Of a DNA stretch of 64,000 nt, positions 1 through 8,130 are shown piece by piece (the stretch's first letter is position 1; each line of letters starts with the position of its first letter). This stretch comes from Bdellovibrio bacteriovorus (GTDB lineage: Bacteria; Bdellovibrionota; Bdellovibrionia; Bdellovibrionales; Bdellovibrionaceae). The stretch spans positions 1 through 64,000 of the forward strand of contig NZ_LUKE01000001.1 in assembly GCF_001592735.1 (NCBI RefSeq). Reading direction: 5' to 3'. The notes under the pieces were generated by a model. The model had not been told where the DNA came from. It saw only the letters and a list, made by a program, of their open reading frames with translations, and ran no database searches. The position numbers were made by a program, and so were the translations under genes.

Positions 1-10
1 GTTTGGGATT

Positions 11-37
11 TTCAAAGGCCCTCTGTGGGCCCTTGAA
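11..37. terminator. Imperfect hairpin at window edge
   Basis: Arms 11-21 and 27-37 pair with one mismatch (TTCAAAGGCCC against GGGCCCTTGAA) around a 5-base loop. No T-run follows on either strand, so it may be a terminator for a gene outside the window or only a repeat. The rest of 1-158 shows no gene. Confidence 0.35.
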
Positions 38-158
38 ATACGATATAAAAGAACGAAATCCAGGTCAAAGGATTATGTAAATTATGTGTAAATTTATAAT
101 AAAAGGTCTAGGCGTTTAGTCGCAACGCCCCGGATGTCCCACCGACACCAGGAGTTTT

Positions 159-1625
159 TTATAGGGATCTTAAAAACTTAATCAAAGCTTCACGATCCGC
201 CAACGGCAACTGCGTGAATTTTGTTTTTGAATAACGAGCTTCCCCGTCATGCCACAAAATAGCTTCTTCCAAGGTGCGCGCGCGTCCATCATGTAAAAAG
301 CCCGCGCGAGGATTGATGGTTTGAGTGTGACCAAGGCCCCATAAAGGACGGGTCTTCCACTGCCTGCCATTGGCTTCAAAGTCTTGACGACCATCGGCTA
401 AGCCGTCACCCATGTCATGCAAAAGCATATCGGTGAACGGATAAATCTTTTGATTTGAAAAGGCCGGGTTCTTTGCTACACCGGTGGTGAAACTGGGTTG
501 ATGACAGCTGGTGCAGTTGACTTGATGAAAAACTTCAGCGCCTTTAATCACAATAGGATCATCAATATGACGACGTTCCGGCACGCCCAAAGTTTCTGAA
601 TAAAAAACCAAATCATCGGCGACTTGATCTTTTGCTTCGACCGCCGCGGGCGCTTTATCTAGCCCCAAAGATTCATATAAAGCCGTGCCAAAAATACTTT
701 CAATCGGGAAGGCATAGTTCGTAACTCCAAGATCCCCGTTTAAAGCCCCCAAGGATTGGTGAAAGACCGACGGCGTATTGGCCTTTAAACCAAATCGCCC
801 CAAGGACACCGGATAAGCATCCCCCCGCATTTTCTTTTGCACATCAAAAACGTAATTCGGTTTTCCGTGAACGCCTTCTTCAGAAAGATCCCGAGCCGCT
901 AAAGCTAAAATATCTTCTTCGCGAATCGCTTCAAGTAAGCCTAGACCAATCATGGGAGTTCCCATGCGCGGGCTTGTTTTTACGTCGCTAGAATAAATTC
1001 TTGGATCATAGGCATCGGTGATTTTAAAAATCGGTTTTCTTAAAACAACTTTCTTGCCATCAGGATAAGTGAATTCAGAAAACTCATGCTTCATCCAAAC
1101 ACGGGCTTGCCCCACACCGGGAAAATCTTTGCGCACGCCAAAACTGCCCAGATGAAACAACTGGGTTGAAAATCCCGGAACCGCGATCGGCCCCCCCCAC
1201 CCGTGCGGTTCATCGCGGGGTGTTTTTGTTCCATCTTCCACACTGATACGCAAGAAAATGGATTCGTTTTGACGAAGCATCACCCATTCCTGCCCCGGAG
1301 GAACCAGCGGCAAAGCACCGCGCCCATCGCGAGCATGACAAGCCGTACAGCTGTTATTATTAAACACCGGCCCCAGCCCCGTCAGATCACTGTCAGGGCC
1401 TGAGGAAAATCCACGACCAAAAAGGATGTCGCCTTTAAGATGTCGAGCGATCTCACTTTCAGTGAGTGCGGGTGACGGCTGTTGAAAAGCAAGCGCGGAC
1501 TCTCCGGGCACTGATGTTGTAGAGTCACCCCCACTGCGGGTGGCGTAAACATAGTCCATGGAAACAGGTGCGCCCCATGACTGAGGCGCGGTGAAAACTA
1601 AAATAAGCCCGGCAATAAATTTCAT
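159..1625 (-). CDS. Di-haem oxidoreductase, DUF1111/DHOR family, exported
   Basis: Seen: a 488-residue protein with an N-terminal signal peptide (about residues 1-18, cleavage near SWG-AP) and two c-type haem motifs, CTACH at residues 93-97 and CTSCH at about 371-375. This two-haem layout and length fit the DHOR (DUF1111) family, described as putative di-haem thiol oxidoreductases or peroxidases of the periplasm. The gene begins 3 bases after the stop of the imelysin gene, so the two form one transcription unit; DHOR and imelysin genes often neighbour each other and are thought to act in periplasmic iron or redox handling. Substrate unknown. Family call is firm, exact reaction is not. Confidence 0.9.
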   Translation of the reverse strand: MKFIAGLILVFTAPQSWGAPVSMDYVYATRSGGDSTTSVPGESALAFQQPSPALTESEIARHLKGDILFGRGFSSGPDSDLTGLGPVFNNNSCTACHARDGRGALPLVPPGQEWVMLRQNESIFLRISVEDGTKTPRDEPHGWGGPIAVPGFSTQLFHLGSFGVRKDFPGVGQARVWMKHEFSEFTYPDGKKVVLRKPIFKITDAYDPRIYSSDVKTSPRMGTPMIGLGLLEAIREEDILALAARDLSEEGVHGKPNYVFDVQKKMRGDAYPVSLGRFGLKANTPSVFHQSLGALNGDLGVTNYAFPIESIFGTALYESLGLDKAPAAVEAKDQVADDLVFYSETLGVPERRHIDDPIVIKGAEVFHQVNCTSCHQPSFTTGVAKNPAFSNQKIYPFTDMLLHDMGDGLADGRQDFEANGRQWKTRPLWGLGHTQTINPRAGFLHDGRARTLEEAILWHDGEARYSKTKFTQLPLADREALIKFLRSL

Positions 1626-1628
1626 AAA

Positions 1629-2711
1629 TTACAGAAGCGGATTTACTTGGTTTGTAAACATGTCTTCTAATTTTTTAAGCTCGGCAATCGCCGCAAAAAT
1701 TCTTACGCGACCGTCTGGAGTTTTAATCGCACGCCCAAAAGAAATCCCTTGAGGACCGGCGATGTCGGCAATTTTTTGACGGCACAAAAGAATTTGAACT
1801 TCAACTTGTTCTGCAAGCACCGGATTTTGTTGCGCGACTAAAGCTTTTAAACCTGGACCGTTACCAATGCCACCGAAAGTTCCCGTGTAAACATTGTAGA
1901 TAGAATCCACGTTGCTCATGTAATCATTTAAAGAATTCCATGAAAACGGGGATTCTTCTAAACGAGCATTCGCATCTTCAGGTGTTTCACCGGTGGCGTC
2001 CGGAAGTTTGGCACCGCTCGCTTCAGCCAAGATACCGACAATGCCGTTACCAAATTCCGCCATCACCGCTTCTTCGCTGGTGTAGAAAGGATTGCTCGCA
2101 CCGGGCTGGCTGATAAGATAATAGTACCCCACAGAGCTTGTGTCTTCTGGATCATGGTGAGTGGTCCAAGAGTAAATCAAAAGAGCTACTTGTTCGTTTA
2201 ATAGTTCCGTTGCGGCTTGAAGGTAAGCAAATTCACGAGGCTTGATCGTCCCCACACTGCGAGTGTTGGAAGTGATTCCTTCACCAAAAAGGAAGTATTC
2301 AATCGCGTGGAAACCTTGAACTTCAGAAGGCAAACCACGCACGAATTCAGTGTTGATTTCATAATTAGAAGAAAGAATTTTTTTAAGATCCGTTAAAGCC
2401 AAAGGCCAAGTATCGATCATCGGATCAATACCCAAGCTGTCCATCGGACCAAACAAAAAGCCTTCTGAAACTTCGTAAGAATAGCGAGCCGCTCTCCACG
2501 CGCTTTGGGCGGCCTCAAGATTTTTTTGCGTGGGCTGCGCGATCAGCGTATCGACAGAGGCTTTCAGCTCTTGAGATTTTTGTTGGAAATCCGCATAGGT
2601 TTTTAAGATCACGTTGTAAGAAACGTTCTGGATAACTTCCGCACGAGTCACGGCCTGCGCCGACACGGCAAAACCCAGCACCGCAAATAAACTGACAAAA
2701 AGGCTTTTCAT
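1629..2711 (-). CDS. Imelysin-family periplasmic protein (peptidase M75-like)
   Basis: Seen: signal peptide at residues 1-20 (ends SAQA), an all-helical sequence of 360 residues, and the imelysin signature GFHAIEYFLFG with His135 and Glu138 (the GxHxxE motif). Imelysin and EfeO-like proteins are periplasmic or outer-membrane proteins linked to iron uptake; the peptidase label is historical and proteolysis is doubtful for many members. The ATG has a strong ribosome site (GGAGG, 5 bases upstream). It is the first gene of the pair with the di-haem oxidoreductase. A Fur-like palindrome lies about 30-45 bases upstream (2740-2754), which would fit iron control. Confidence 0.9.
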   Translation of the reverse strand: MKSLFVSLFAVLGFAVSAQAVTRAEVIQNVSYNVILKTYADFQQKSQELKASVDTLIAQPTQKNLEAAQSAWRAARYSYEVSEGFLFGPMDSLGIDPMIDTWPLALTDLKKILSSNYEINTEFVRGLPSEVQGFHAIEYFLFGEGITSNTRSVGTIKPREFAYLQAATELLNEQVALLIYSWTTHHDPEDTSSVGYYYLISQPGASNPFYTSEEAVMAEFGNGIVGILAEASGAKLPDATGETPEDANARLEESPFSWNSLNDYMSNVDSIYNVYTGTFGGIGNGPGLKALVAQQNPVLAEQVEVQILLCRQKIADIAGPQGISFGRAIKTPDGRVRIFAAIAELKKLEDMFTNQVNPLL

Positions 2712-2739
2712 AGATCCTCCGAATGAGAGTCTATGTAGT

Positions 2740-2754
2740 TGAGAACCAATTTCA
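2740..2754. promoter_or_regulatory. Possible Fur-like operator upstream of the imelysin gene
   Basis: The 15-mer TGAGAACCAATTTCA (minus strand TGAAATTGGTTCTCA) matches about 10 of 14 informative positions of the 7-1-7 Fur consensus. Its place, about 30 bases upstream of an imelysin start, is the only other support. Weak call. Confidence 0.25.
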
Positions 2755-2891
2755 GGTCAAAATCCTTGGTCAATTGAAAGCTAGTTGAAGAGCCGAATCC
2801 CGAATCAAGTTCCGGCCTCAAAACCCAAACGCCACGCTCATCTTAACTTTCTCCTGGCTAACCCATTGAAACTAAGAGGTTTTCACCGATC

Positions 2892-2920
2892 TTGACAAAG
2901 TATATACAACAGCATACACT
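2892..2920 (+). promoter_or_regulatory. Sigma-70-type promoter of the first brn locus
   Basis: TTGACA at 2892-2897, a 17-base spacer, then TACACT at 2915-2920. The spacer holds the palindrome GTATATAC at 2900-2907, a possible antitoxin operator. It sits directly before the toxin relic and antitoxin gene. Confidence 0.6.
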
Positions 2921-2924
2921 AAGG

Positions 2925-3041
2925 AAGTCGACTTGGACTTTGATAGTCATCTTTTGCGAGCGCACGCCAAATAAAATTCGAATCATAGGCGCTAGACGAG
3001 TTACAAATAATGAAAGGGTACAATATGAAGAAGGAATATGA
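2925..3041 (+). pseudogene. brnT toxin remnant (C-terminal part only)
   Basis: Reading in the frame that ends at the TGA at 3039-3041 gives LIVIFCERTPNKIRIIGARR followed by VTNNERVQYEEGI. This matches the last third of BrnT toxins, whose typical end is a strand, then RIISARRAT, then an acidic tail with YE. The usual N-terminal half, starting with the F-W/F-D motif, is absent: the promoter lies only 20-30 bases upstream, so there is no room for it. The relic overlaps the start of the antitoxin gene, as brnT normally does. BrnT is a RelE-like ribonuclease; this copy cannot be active. Confidence 0.6.
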
Positions 3042-3276
3042 TTTAAAAAAATTAACAAAAAGACCCAATCCCGTGAAGGCCGACAAAGAAGCAGCAAAGA
3101 CCCCGATCAGCATACGTATTGATGGCGGAGAGCTTGCAGAAATCCGGACAGAAGCAGAACGCATGGGCATTCCCTATCAAACACTGATTAGTAGCATTCT
3201 TCATAGGTATGTTTCCGGAGAGCTCATAGACAGGTCAGCGCCGGAATTAAAGAAAATTTTTAAAGGAGTTTCTTAA
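3025..3276 (+). CDS. brnA: BrnA/CopG-type ribbon-helix-helix antitoxin, orphan
   Basis: An 83-residue protein starting MKKEYDLKK. Seen: a basic N-terminus, then a ribbon-helix-helix core (ISIRIDGGELAEIRTEAE followed by GIPYQTLISSILHRYVSG) typical of BrnA and CopG antitoxins, which bind operator DNA as dimers and neutralise the toxin. An upstream in-frame ATG exists at 3010, but the start at 3025 aligns with the second copy at 12185 (MRKEYDLKK) and has AAAGGG seven bases before it. Its toxin gene is only a relic. The stop codon overlaps that of the convergent pdxH. Antitoxin and toxin-relic calls support each other. Confidence 0.8.
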   Translation: MKKEYDLKKLTKRPNPVKADKEAAKTPISIRIDGGELAEIRTEAERMGIPYQTLISSILHRYVSGELIDRSAPELKKIFKGVS

Positions 3277-3860
3277 GGACTGCGCTGGAAGGTCTTCCAG
3301 GACTTTCCTTCACGTTTATAGATGTAGCGCTCATGCAAACGGCCATTGAGGCCAAACCAGAATTCAATTTCTTCAGGGATCACGCGCCATCCCCCCCAAT
3401 TCTGGGGACGCGGAACAGGCTGCCCTTCAAACTGTTTTTCATACTCTTGCACCCGACGCGAAAGCCATTCTTGATCCGGGATTTCAGAACTTTGTTTACT
3501 GGCCCAAGCACCTAATTGGCTTAACCGAGCGCGCGTGGCAAAGTACTTATCACTTTCTTCCGCGGAAATTTTAGAAGCTTTTCCCGTGATGCGGATTTGG
3601 TGCCACAGAACAGGCCAATGAAAATTCAAACACACTTGTGGGTTGGCGTCGATGTCTTTGCCTTTATGACTTTCATAGTTGCCATAAAAAACAAAACCTT
3701 CCTGTGAGACCTCTTTAAGATAGACGATTCTCACGGAAGGAGTTCCCTTTTCATCCACGGTGGCCAGCGACATCGCGTTTGCTTCCGGGACTTGTTTTGC
3801 GATCGCCTCTTTTAAGAGGCGATCAAACTGCACAAAAGGGTCAATGCTTGTATCGAACAT
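3273..3860 (-). CDS. pdxH: Pyridoxamine/pyridoxine 5'-phosphate oxidase PdxH
   Basis: FMN-dependent oxidation of pyridoxine or pyridoxamine 5'-phosphate to pyridoxal 5'-phosphate, in the cytosol. Seen: 195 residues with the family's split-barrel layout, conserved blocks SLATVDEKGTPSVRIVYLKE, FHWPVLWHQIRITGKA and the substrate-binding RLHERYIYKREG near the C-terminus. Length is slightly short of the 210-220 usual for proteobacteria. The start ATG shares one base with the stop of the FKBP gene (TAATG), so the two are probably translationally coupled although functionally unrelated. Confidence 0.93.
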   Translation of the reverse strand: MFDTSIDPFVQFDRLLKEAIAKQVPEANAMSLATVDEKGTPSVRIVYLKEVSQEGFVFYGNYESHKGKDIDANPQVCLNFHWPVLWHQIRITGKASKISAEESDKYFATRARLSQLGAWASKQSSEIPDQEWLSRRVQEYEKQFEGQPVPRPQNWGGWRVIPEEIEFWFGLNGRLHERYIYKREGKSWKTFQRSP

Positions 3861-4555
3861 TATTTCTTAGCTTTTGGTGGAGCTTTAACGATCTCGATCA
3901 ACTCAACATCGAAAACTAGAACTGAGTTCGGTGGGATGCCTGGACGACCAGAAGGACCGTAAGCAAGTTCTGGTGGGATGAAAAGTTTAGCTTTGCCGCC
4001 CACTTTCATCAATTGAAGAGCTTCTGTCCAACCTGGGATCACGCCGCCCACGGGGAATTCAGCAGGTTGACCACGATCGTAAGAAGAATCGAATTGTTCG
4101 CCGTTCGTCAAAGTTCCTTTGTAGTGAACTTTTACGACGTCTTCTTTTTTAGGAGTGGCACCAGTGCCTTCTTTTTCCATGATGTATTGCAAGCCAGAAG
4201 CTGTTGATTTAACACCCGCCGCTGATTTGTTTTTTTCTAGGAATTCTTTACCCGCTTTAGCATTTGAATCCGCAACTTCAGATTGCTTTTTCATCGCCAT
4301 TTCTTGAAGTTTCATCATCGCGGCTTGCATGTCTTCTTTAGACATTTCGTTTTTACCAGCCATAGCATCTTTCAACGCCATTGCCAGAGCATCCGTATCG
4401 ATGTCGATATTTTGTTGTTTCAAGTTACCACCGATTTGTTGACCGATAGCATAGCTCGCTTTTCTTACGTCTGTGTCGAGCTTTACTTTCTTTTGGCACG
4501 CAGTTGTTACAGTCAAAGCTGCTACAACGAGGGCTCCAAGTACTAACTTATTCAT
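3860..4555 (-). CDS. FKBP-type peptidyl-prolyl isomerase lipoprotein (FkpA/Mip-like)
   Basis: Seen: lipoprotein signal with lipobox TTAC (Cys20), a helical dimerisation domain (about residues 30-115; ASYAIGQQIGGNLKQQNID) and a C-terminal FKBP domain (about 120-225) with VKVHYKGTLTNGEQFDSSY, FPVGGVIPGWTEAL and ELAYG. That is the FkpA/Mip architecture: a dimeric periplasmic chaperone and prolyl isomerase helping outer-membrane and secreted proteins to fold. As a lipoprotein it is held at a membrane, probably the outer one. First gene of a two-gene unit with pdxH. Confidence 0.92.
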   Translation of the reverse strand: MNKLVLGALVVAALTVTTACQKKVKLDTDVRKASYAIGQQIGGNLKQQNIDIDTDALAMALKDAMAGKNEMSKEDMQAAMMKLQEMAMKKQSEVADSNAKAGKEFLEKNKSAAGVKSTASGLQYIMEKEGTGATPKKEDVVKVHYKGTLTNGEQFDSSYDRGQPAEFPVGGVIPGWTEALQLMKVGGKAKLFIPPELAYGPSGRPGIPPNSVLVFDVELIEIVKAPPKAKK

Positions 4556-4715
4556 TGCTGTCTCCCCTTCAAGGATGTTTTAAAATCAAACAAAGTTATT
4601 CCGGCACGTCCGGAGTGCAAGCACCTATCCTCCGACGTTTTGTCGGTTTTTCAAATAGATAACGCGCAGAGAAAAAAGCGATTTAAAAGTGCGGACAAAC
4701 ACATCGCAAAAAACA

Positions 4716-4745
4716 AAAAGGGACTCCATCTCCGGAATCCCTTTT
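4716..4745 (-). terminator. Rho-independent terminator after tatA
   Basis: On the minus strand the stem AAAAGGGATTCC pairs with GGAGTCCCTTTT (one G-T wobble) around a short loop and is followed by a T-rich run (TTTTTGTTTTTTG). It ends the tatA transcript about 25 bases past the stop. Confidence 0.8.
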
Positions 4746-4770
4746 AAGCCTCATCTTAAAAATCCTGATT

Positions 4771-5016
4771 TTAAGATTTTTTATTTACGTCTCGCTCTTC
4801 TTGTTTAACTTCCGATGGGTTCATCGGCGCTTGGTTATTGCGAGTCAGTTGCTCGCGATTCACTTCGCTTTCCTCTTTAGGATCTTCGTTAAGAGCTTTT
4901 TTAAATCCGCGAATAGACTCCCCCAAAGAACGTCCCAAACCGGGAAGTTTACTTGGCCCAAATAGAAGCAAAGCAATACCGCCAATCAATAGAATTTCCG
5001 TCCATCCAAGGTTCAT
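4771..5016 (-). CDS. tatA: Twin-arginine translocase subunit TatA
   Basis: An 81-residue protein: one N-terminal membrane helix (WTEILLIGGIALLLFG), the FGPSKLPGLGRSLG hinge, an amphipathic helix (ESIRGFKKALNED) and a charged tail. TatA forms the size-adjusting pore that exports folded twin-arginine proteins; the window contains one such cargo candidate, the DUF1552 protein at 63366. A TTG 15 bases upstream is in frame, but the ATG at 5016 has GAGAGGAG placed correctly before it. TatB and TatC are not in the window. Single-gene transcript ended by a hairpin. Confidence 0.93.
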   Translation of the reverse strand: MNLGWTEILLIGGIALLLFGPSKLPGLGRSLGESIRGFKKALNEDPKEESEVNREQLTRNNQAPMNPSEVKQEERDVNKKS

Positions 5017-5112
5017 AGGCTCTCCTCTCAAGTAACTATAAGCTACTATAAGGACCTATTGCGTGGCAACAAAAGCCCGTGCATTATATTGATATACGCA
5101 TACGGAGGAACC

Positions 5113-5592
5113 ATGCTGCTAGCCATCACTGCATTATTATTCATTGGTCCCTTATCAGTTCAGGCTCAACAGCCGGGTGAACAACCAGCCCCGACCGTCA
5201 AAGTTCCAGTCGAATCCCCGGCGACTCCTGCCCAAAAAAAAGGCTTAACTACGGATCTTTTTGAAAAAGACGAGGACTATAAAGAAGCCAAAGACGAAAA
5301 CGACGGCCTGAAAAGTCTGACCGCCAAAGTCAAAGTCGTTCGCGAAGAATCCGATGGTGTGGAAGTCTTCTTTGAAGGAGATAAAAACACCGGCACATTC
5401 TTTCTTCATCGCGCAATACCGCACTATGCTAAAATCTTAAAAGACCTAGAGAAAAGTAAAAAACCGCAAGGCCCACCGGTGAGCATTTCATACACCGAAG
5501 ATAAAAAGATTAAGAAGGTCGAACTAAAAACCGAAGACACCGGCAAAGTCGCCCCTAAAAACCCAAATGAAAAATGGGATTTGAGCCTTTAG
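5113..5592 (+). CDS. Exported protein of unknown function
   Basis: A 159-residue protein with a signal peptide (MLLAITALLFIGPLSVQAQ). After a Pro-rich linker it is rich in Lys, Glu and Asp (KDENDGLKSLTAKVKVV) and looks like a small soluble beta-rich periplasmic domain. I do not recognise a family. Start at 5113 is chosen because GGAGGAACC precedes it; the longer frame from 5059 would put basic residues before the signal peptide. It is divergent from tatA with 96 bases between starts, and 44 bases upstream of the response regulator, with which it may be cotranscribed. Confidence 0.75.
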   Translation: MLLAITALLFIGPLSVQAQQPGEQPAPTVKVPVESPATPAQKKGLTTDLFEKDEDYKEAKDENDGLKSLTAKVKVVREESDGVEVFFEGDKNTGTFFLHRAIPHYAKILKDLEKSKKPQGPPVSISYTEDKKIKKVELKTEDTGKVAPKNPNEKWDLSL

Positions 5593-5614
5593 TTATCCGC
5601 TTGATTCAGTGAAG

Positions 5615-5633
5615 GGGAAGTGAGAGGCTTCCC
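5615..5633 (+). promoter_or_regulatory. Hairpin enclosing the ribosome-binding site of the response regulator
   Basis: GGGAAG (5615-5620) and CTTCCC (5628-5633) can pair; the loop TGAGAGG holds the only Shine-Dalgarno-like bases before the ATG at 5637. The structure could tune translation of the regulator, or be chance. Confidence 0.35.
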
Positions 5634-5636
5634 GTT

Positions 5637-6323
5637 ATGCGTATTCTTGTCGTTGAAGACCAAGTCAAAATGGCTAACTTTTTAAAAAAAGGCCTCAATG
5701 AGGTGGGCTATGCCGTAGATATCGCCGAGTGCGGAGCGGCGGCGGAATCTTATATGGCTCAAGGTGAATACGATTTGGTGATCTTAGATGTCATGCTGCC
5801 CGATCAAAGTGGCATTGATACAGCCCGACACATTCGCACGGACGGATACGATGGACCGATCCTTATGCTCACGGCCCTTGCGACCACCAAAGACAAAGTT
5901 CATGGCTTAGATGCCGGTGCCGATGATTATCTTACCAAACCTTATTCTTTTGATGAACTTCATGCCCGGGTGCGCGCTTTACTTCGCCGAAAAACTCCAT
6001 TGCCCAATGGAGCTAAATCCAACACACTGAAATATTCAGAGTTGGAACTTGATTTGATCCAACGTCGTGCGCGTCGCGACGGTCAGGAAATTTCACTGAC
6101 CACCAAGGAGTTTGCGTTATTAGAATATTTCATGCGCAACCCCGAGCGTCCTTTAGGTCGCGTTTCGATTGCCGAACACGTTTGGGATATTCATTTTGAT
6201 TCTGAAAGCAACGTCATCGACGTGTACATCAATTTATTGCGTAAAAAAATCGATGCGCCATTTTCTAAGAAACTGATCCATACGGTTGTTGGAACAGGCT
6301 ATGTTCTTAAAGAAAATCTTTAG
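5637..6323 (+). CDS. OmpR/PhoB-family response regulator
   Basis: Seen: receiver domain (residues 1-115) with acidic pocket VVEDQ, phosphoacceptor Asp51 (DLVILDVMLPD), conserved Thr in LMLTAL and Lys in YLTKPYSF; then a winged-helix DNA-binding domain (about 130-226) with SLTTKEFALLEYFMRNP and VDVYINLLRKKI. It controls transcription on phosphorylation by the kinase immediately downstream, whose start overlaps its last 23 bases. Closest to the CusR/QseB/MprA-like sub-class by overall pattern, but the signal and targets cannot be read from sequence. The small exported protein at 7845 is a nearby candidate target. Confidence 0.93.
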   Translation: MRILVVEDQVKMANFLKKGLNEVGYAVDIAECGAAAESYMAQGEYDLVILDVMLPDQSGIDTARHIRTDGYDGPILMLTALATTKDKVHGLDAGADDYLTKPYSFDELHARVRALLRRKTPLPNGAKSNTLKYSELELDLIQRRARRDGQEISLTTKEFALLEYFMRNPERPLGRVSIAEHVWDIHFDSESNVIDVYINLLRKKIDAPFSKKLIHTVVGTGYVLKENL

Positions 6324-7758
6324 TCCTTTATCAAGTCTTAGTATTCGCCTTCGTCTCGCTATCATCTTTGTCTTTATCTTTGGGGCGACGACCATCGTTT
6401 TTAATATGTTTTTATTTAAAGCGATGATCGATACGCTTCAGCAGGATTTCGATGATGCGCTTTTTAATTATTCCGTCGACGTATCGGAAGGGATTGAAAT
6501 CGGCATCAAAGGCGATCTTAGCTTCCCGCCTTTGCGTTTAGATCACGGTAAGATCTTGCCCTTTCCGTTAGGAACCGCCTTGATTCAAGTGCGCCACAGT
6601 TCGGGTGCCGTGCTTGCACGGGTCGGAAATTTCGGTGATTTTAATCCGCCTTATAAAAAAGATTTCGAACGCATTTGGAAGGGCGAAGAAGCCACCTATC
6701 GCACCATCAACAAGGTCAGCAACATTCCGTCAGCCGAAGCGGATTCTTATCGTTTGATTTCTTTTCCGTTAGATAATGCCGCCAAACCGCAGTTGTTGTT
6801 ACAAATCGCCGTGCCCATGACTTTGCTTGAAACCCAAGTGCGCCAGCGCTTGACGTTGTTGCAAATCGGAATTCCCTTAGTTCTTATTATCGCGACCTTT
6901 GGGGGCATGTTCTTTTCTACGCGGGCGCTAAAGCCCTTAAAGAACATGATCCAAACGGCCAAAGAAATTAAAGCGACAGAACTTTCTAAACGCGTTCCGG
7001 TTCCGAATGCCAAAGATGAAATTCGCGAGCTGACATTAACCATGAACGATATGCTTGATCGCATCGAACAGTCTTTTCAAAGTCAGGAACGATTTGTCGC
7101 CGATGCTTCGCACCAACTGCTGACGCCCCTGACGATCATGCGCGGTGAATTAGAGCTTTTGCAAAAGACCGAAAAAAAAGACATCGATGGTTTTATTAAA
7201 AGCTCTTTGCAAGAGGTTGATAATTTAGCCGACATTGTCCAAGAGATGCTTTTATTGTCCCGCGTGGACGCAGGGATTGGAGCCTTAAATCTTCAAGACC
7301 TTGCGCTAGATGAAGTTGTTTTTGAGACGCTCCCCCGGGCTGAACGCCTGGCGAACTCCAAAGGCATCAAATTAAAATTTGATATCAATAATGAGTCCGG
7401 CGGCGATCGCAAAATGATCCGCGGGGACAATGATCTGCTGCAAAATCTGATTTTTAATATCATCGAAAATGCGATTAAGTATTCGCCCAATAATGAGATC
7501 GTGACCATCACTTTAAACTGGAAAGCTGAATCGTCAGAGCTAGTTATCCAGGATAACGGACCTGGAATTAATGAGGACCAGCTGCCTTATATCTTTGATC
7601 GTTTCTCTCGCGGCTCTAAAATTGAGACTCGCGTTAAAGGCTTTGGTCTGGGCTTAGCCATCGCCCAAAAGATCGCCATTCTTCACAACACAAAAATCAA
7701 AGCTGAGAATCGTCCAGGTCACGGCGCACAATTTAGTATTGAAATTAAAAACATTTAA
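6301..7758 (+). CDS. Sensor histidine kinase paired with the OmpR-type regulator
   Basis: 485 residues from the ATG at 6301 (a TTG at 6286 is the alternative). Membrane helix 1 at about 15-38, periplasmic sensor about 40-180, membrane helix 2 about 185-205, HAMP to about 258, HisKA with His271 in FVADASHQLLTPLTIM, then the ATPase domain with NIIENAIKYSP (N box), DNGPGI (G1) and GFGLGLAIA (G2). The Q-L-L-T after the His (usual E-L-R-T) is a common variant in this sub-class. It phosphorylates the regulator encoded by the overlapping upstream gene. Ligand unknown; the periplasmic domain has no motif I can name. Confidence 0.93.
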   Translation: MFLKKIFSPLSSLSIRLRLAIIFVFIFGATTIVFNMFLFKAMIDTLQQDFDDALFNYSVDVSEGIEIGIKGDLSFPPLRLDHGKILPFPLGTALIQVRHSSGAVLARVGNFGDFNPPYKKDFERIWKGEEATYRTINKVSNIPSAEADSYRLISFPLDNAAKPQLLLQIAVPMTLLETQVRQRLTLLQIGIPLVLIIATFGGMFFSTRALKPLKNMIQTAKEIKATELSKRVPVPNAKDEIRELTLTMNDMLDRIEQSFQSQERFVADASHQLLTPLTIMRGELELLQKTEKKDIDGFIKSSLQEVDNLADIVQEMLLLSRVDAGIGALNLQDLALDEVVFETLPRAERLANSKGIKLKFDINNESGGDRKMIRGDNDLLQNLIFNIIENAIKYSPNNEIVTITLNWKAESSELVIQDNGPGINEDQLPYIFDRFSRGSKIETRVKGFGLGLAIAQKIAILHNTKIKAENRPGHGAQFSIEIKNI

Positions 7759-7844
7759 TACCCTTTTAATTGGGCATTTAACCTCGTCTGTTAGTCTTTT
7801 TCTTGTCGAGTTAACGACATTCTAACAAAACCAATGGAGGTTTT

Positions 7845-8042
7845 ATGAAAATCGCTTCTATCATCATGTCTCTAGTATTCGCAGGTGTTATCGCTCAAGC
7901 TAACGAACCAGCTCACGGCACTGCAGCTCCAGCTGCTCCAGCTACTACTGAAACTAAAGTAGAGAAAAAAGAAATGAAGAAAAAAGGCCACGCGAAAACA
8001 GAAACTAAAACTGAAGAGAAAAAAGAAGAAGTAAAACACTAG
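7845..8042 (+). CDS. Small exported Lys/Glu-rich protein
   Basis: 65 residues: signal peptide MKIASIIMSLVFAGVIAQAN, an Ala/Pro/Thr spacer and a highly charged tail of Lys, Glu and Thr. Low complexity, no family. Ribosome site GGAGG precedes the ATG and a clean terminator follows, so it is a genuine single-gene transcript, likely abundant. Codon use in the spacer (GCT, ACT) differs from neighbours, consistent with strong expression. A periplasmic or envelope-stress role downstream of the two-component pair is a guess. Confidence 0.75.
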   Translation: MKIASIIMSLVFAGVIAQANEPAHGTAAPAAPATTETKVEKKEMKKKGHAKTETKTEEKKEEVKH

Positions 8043-8076
8043 TTTTACTTTCGAGTAGTTTGCTCTACTAGTTGAA

Positions 8077-8106
8077 ACCCACAATCTTTGGATTGTGGGT
8101 TTTTTG
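8077..8106 (+). terminator. Strong rho-independent terminator
   Basis: Perfect 10-base stem ACCCACAATC/GATTGTGGGT with TTTG loop, followed by TTTTTTG. Ends the transcript of the small exported protein; it lies 24 bases before the convergent gene that ends at 8131. Confidence 0.92.
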
Positions 8107-8130
8107 TTTTTATTATCGTTATCGTTTAAT

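Noticed and set aside
3010-3024. Upstream ATG for the first antitoxin
   Set aside because: It lies in the toxin relic, lacks a ribosome site and does not align with the second antitoxin copy.
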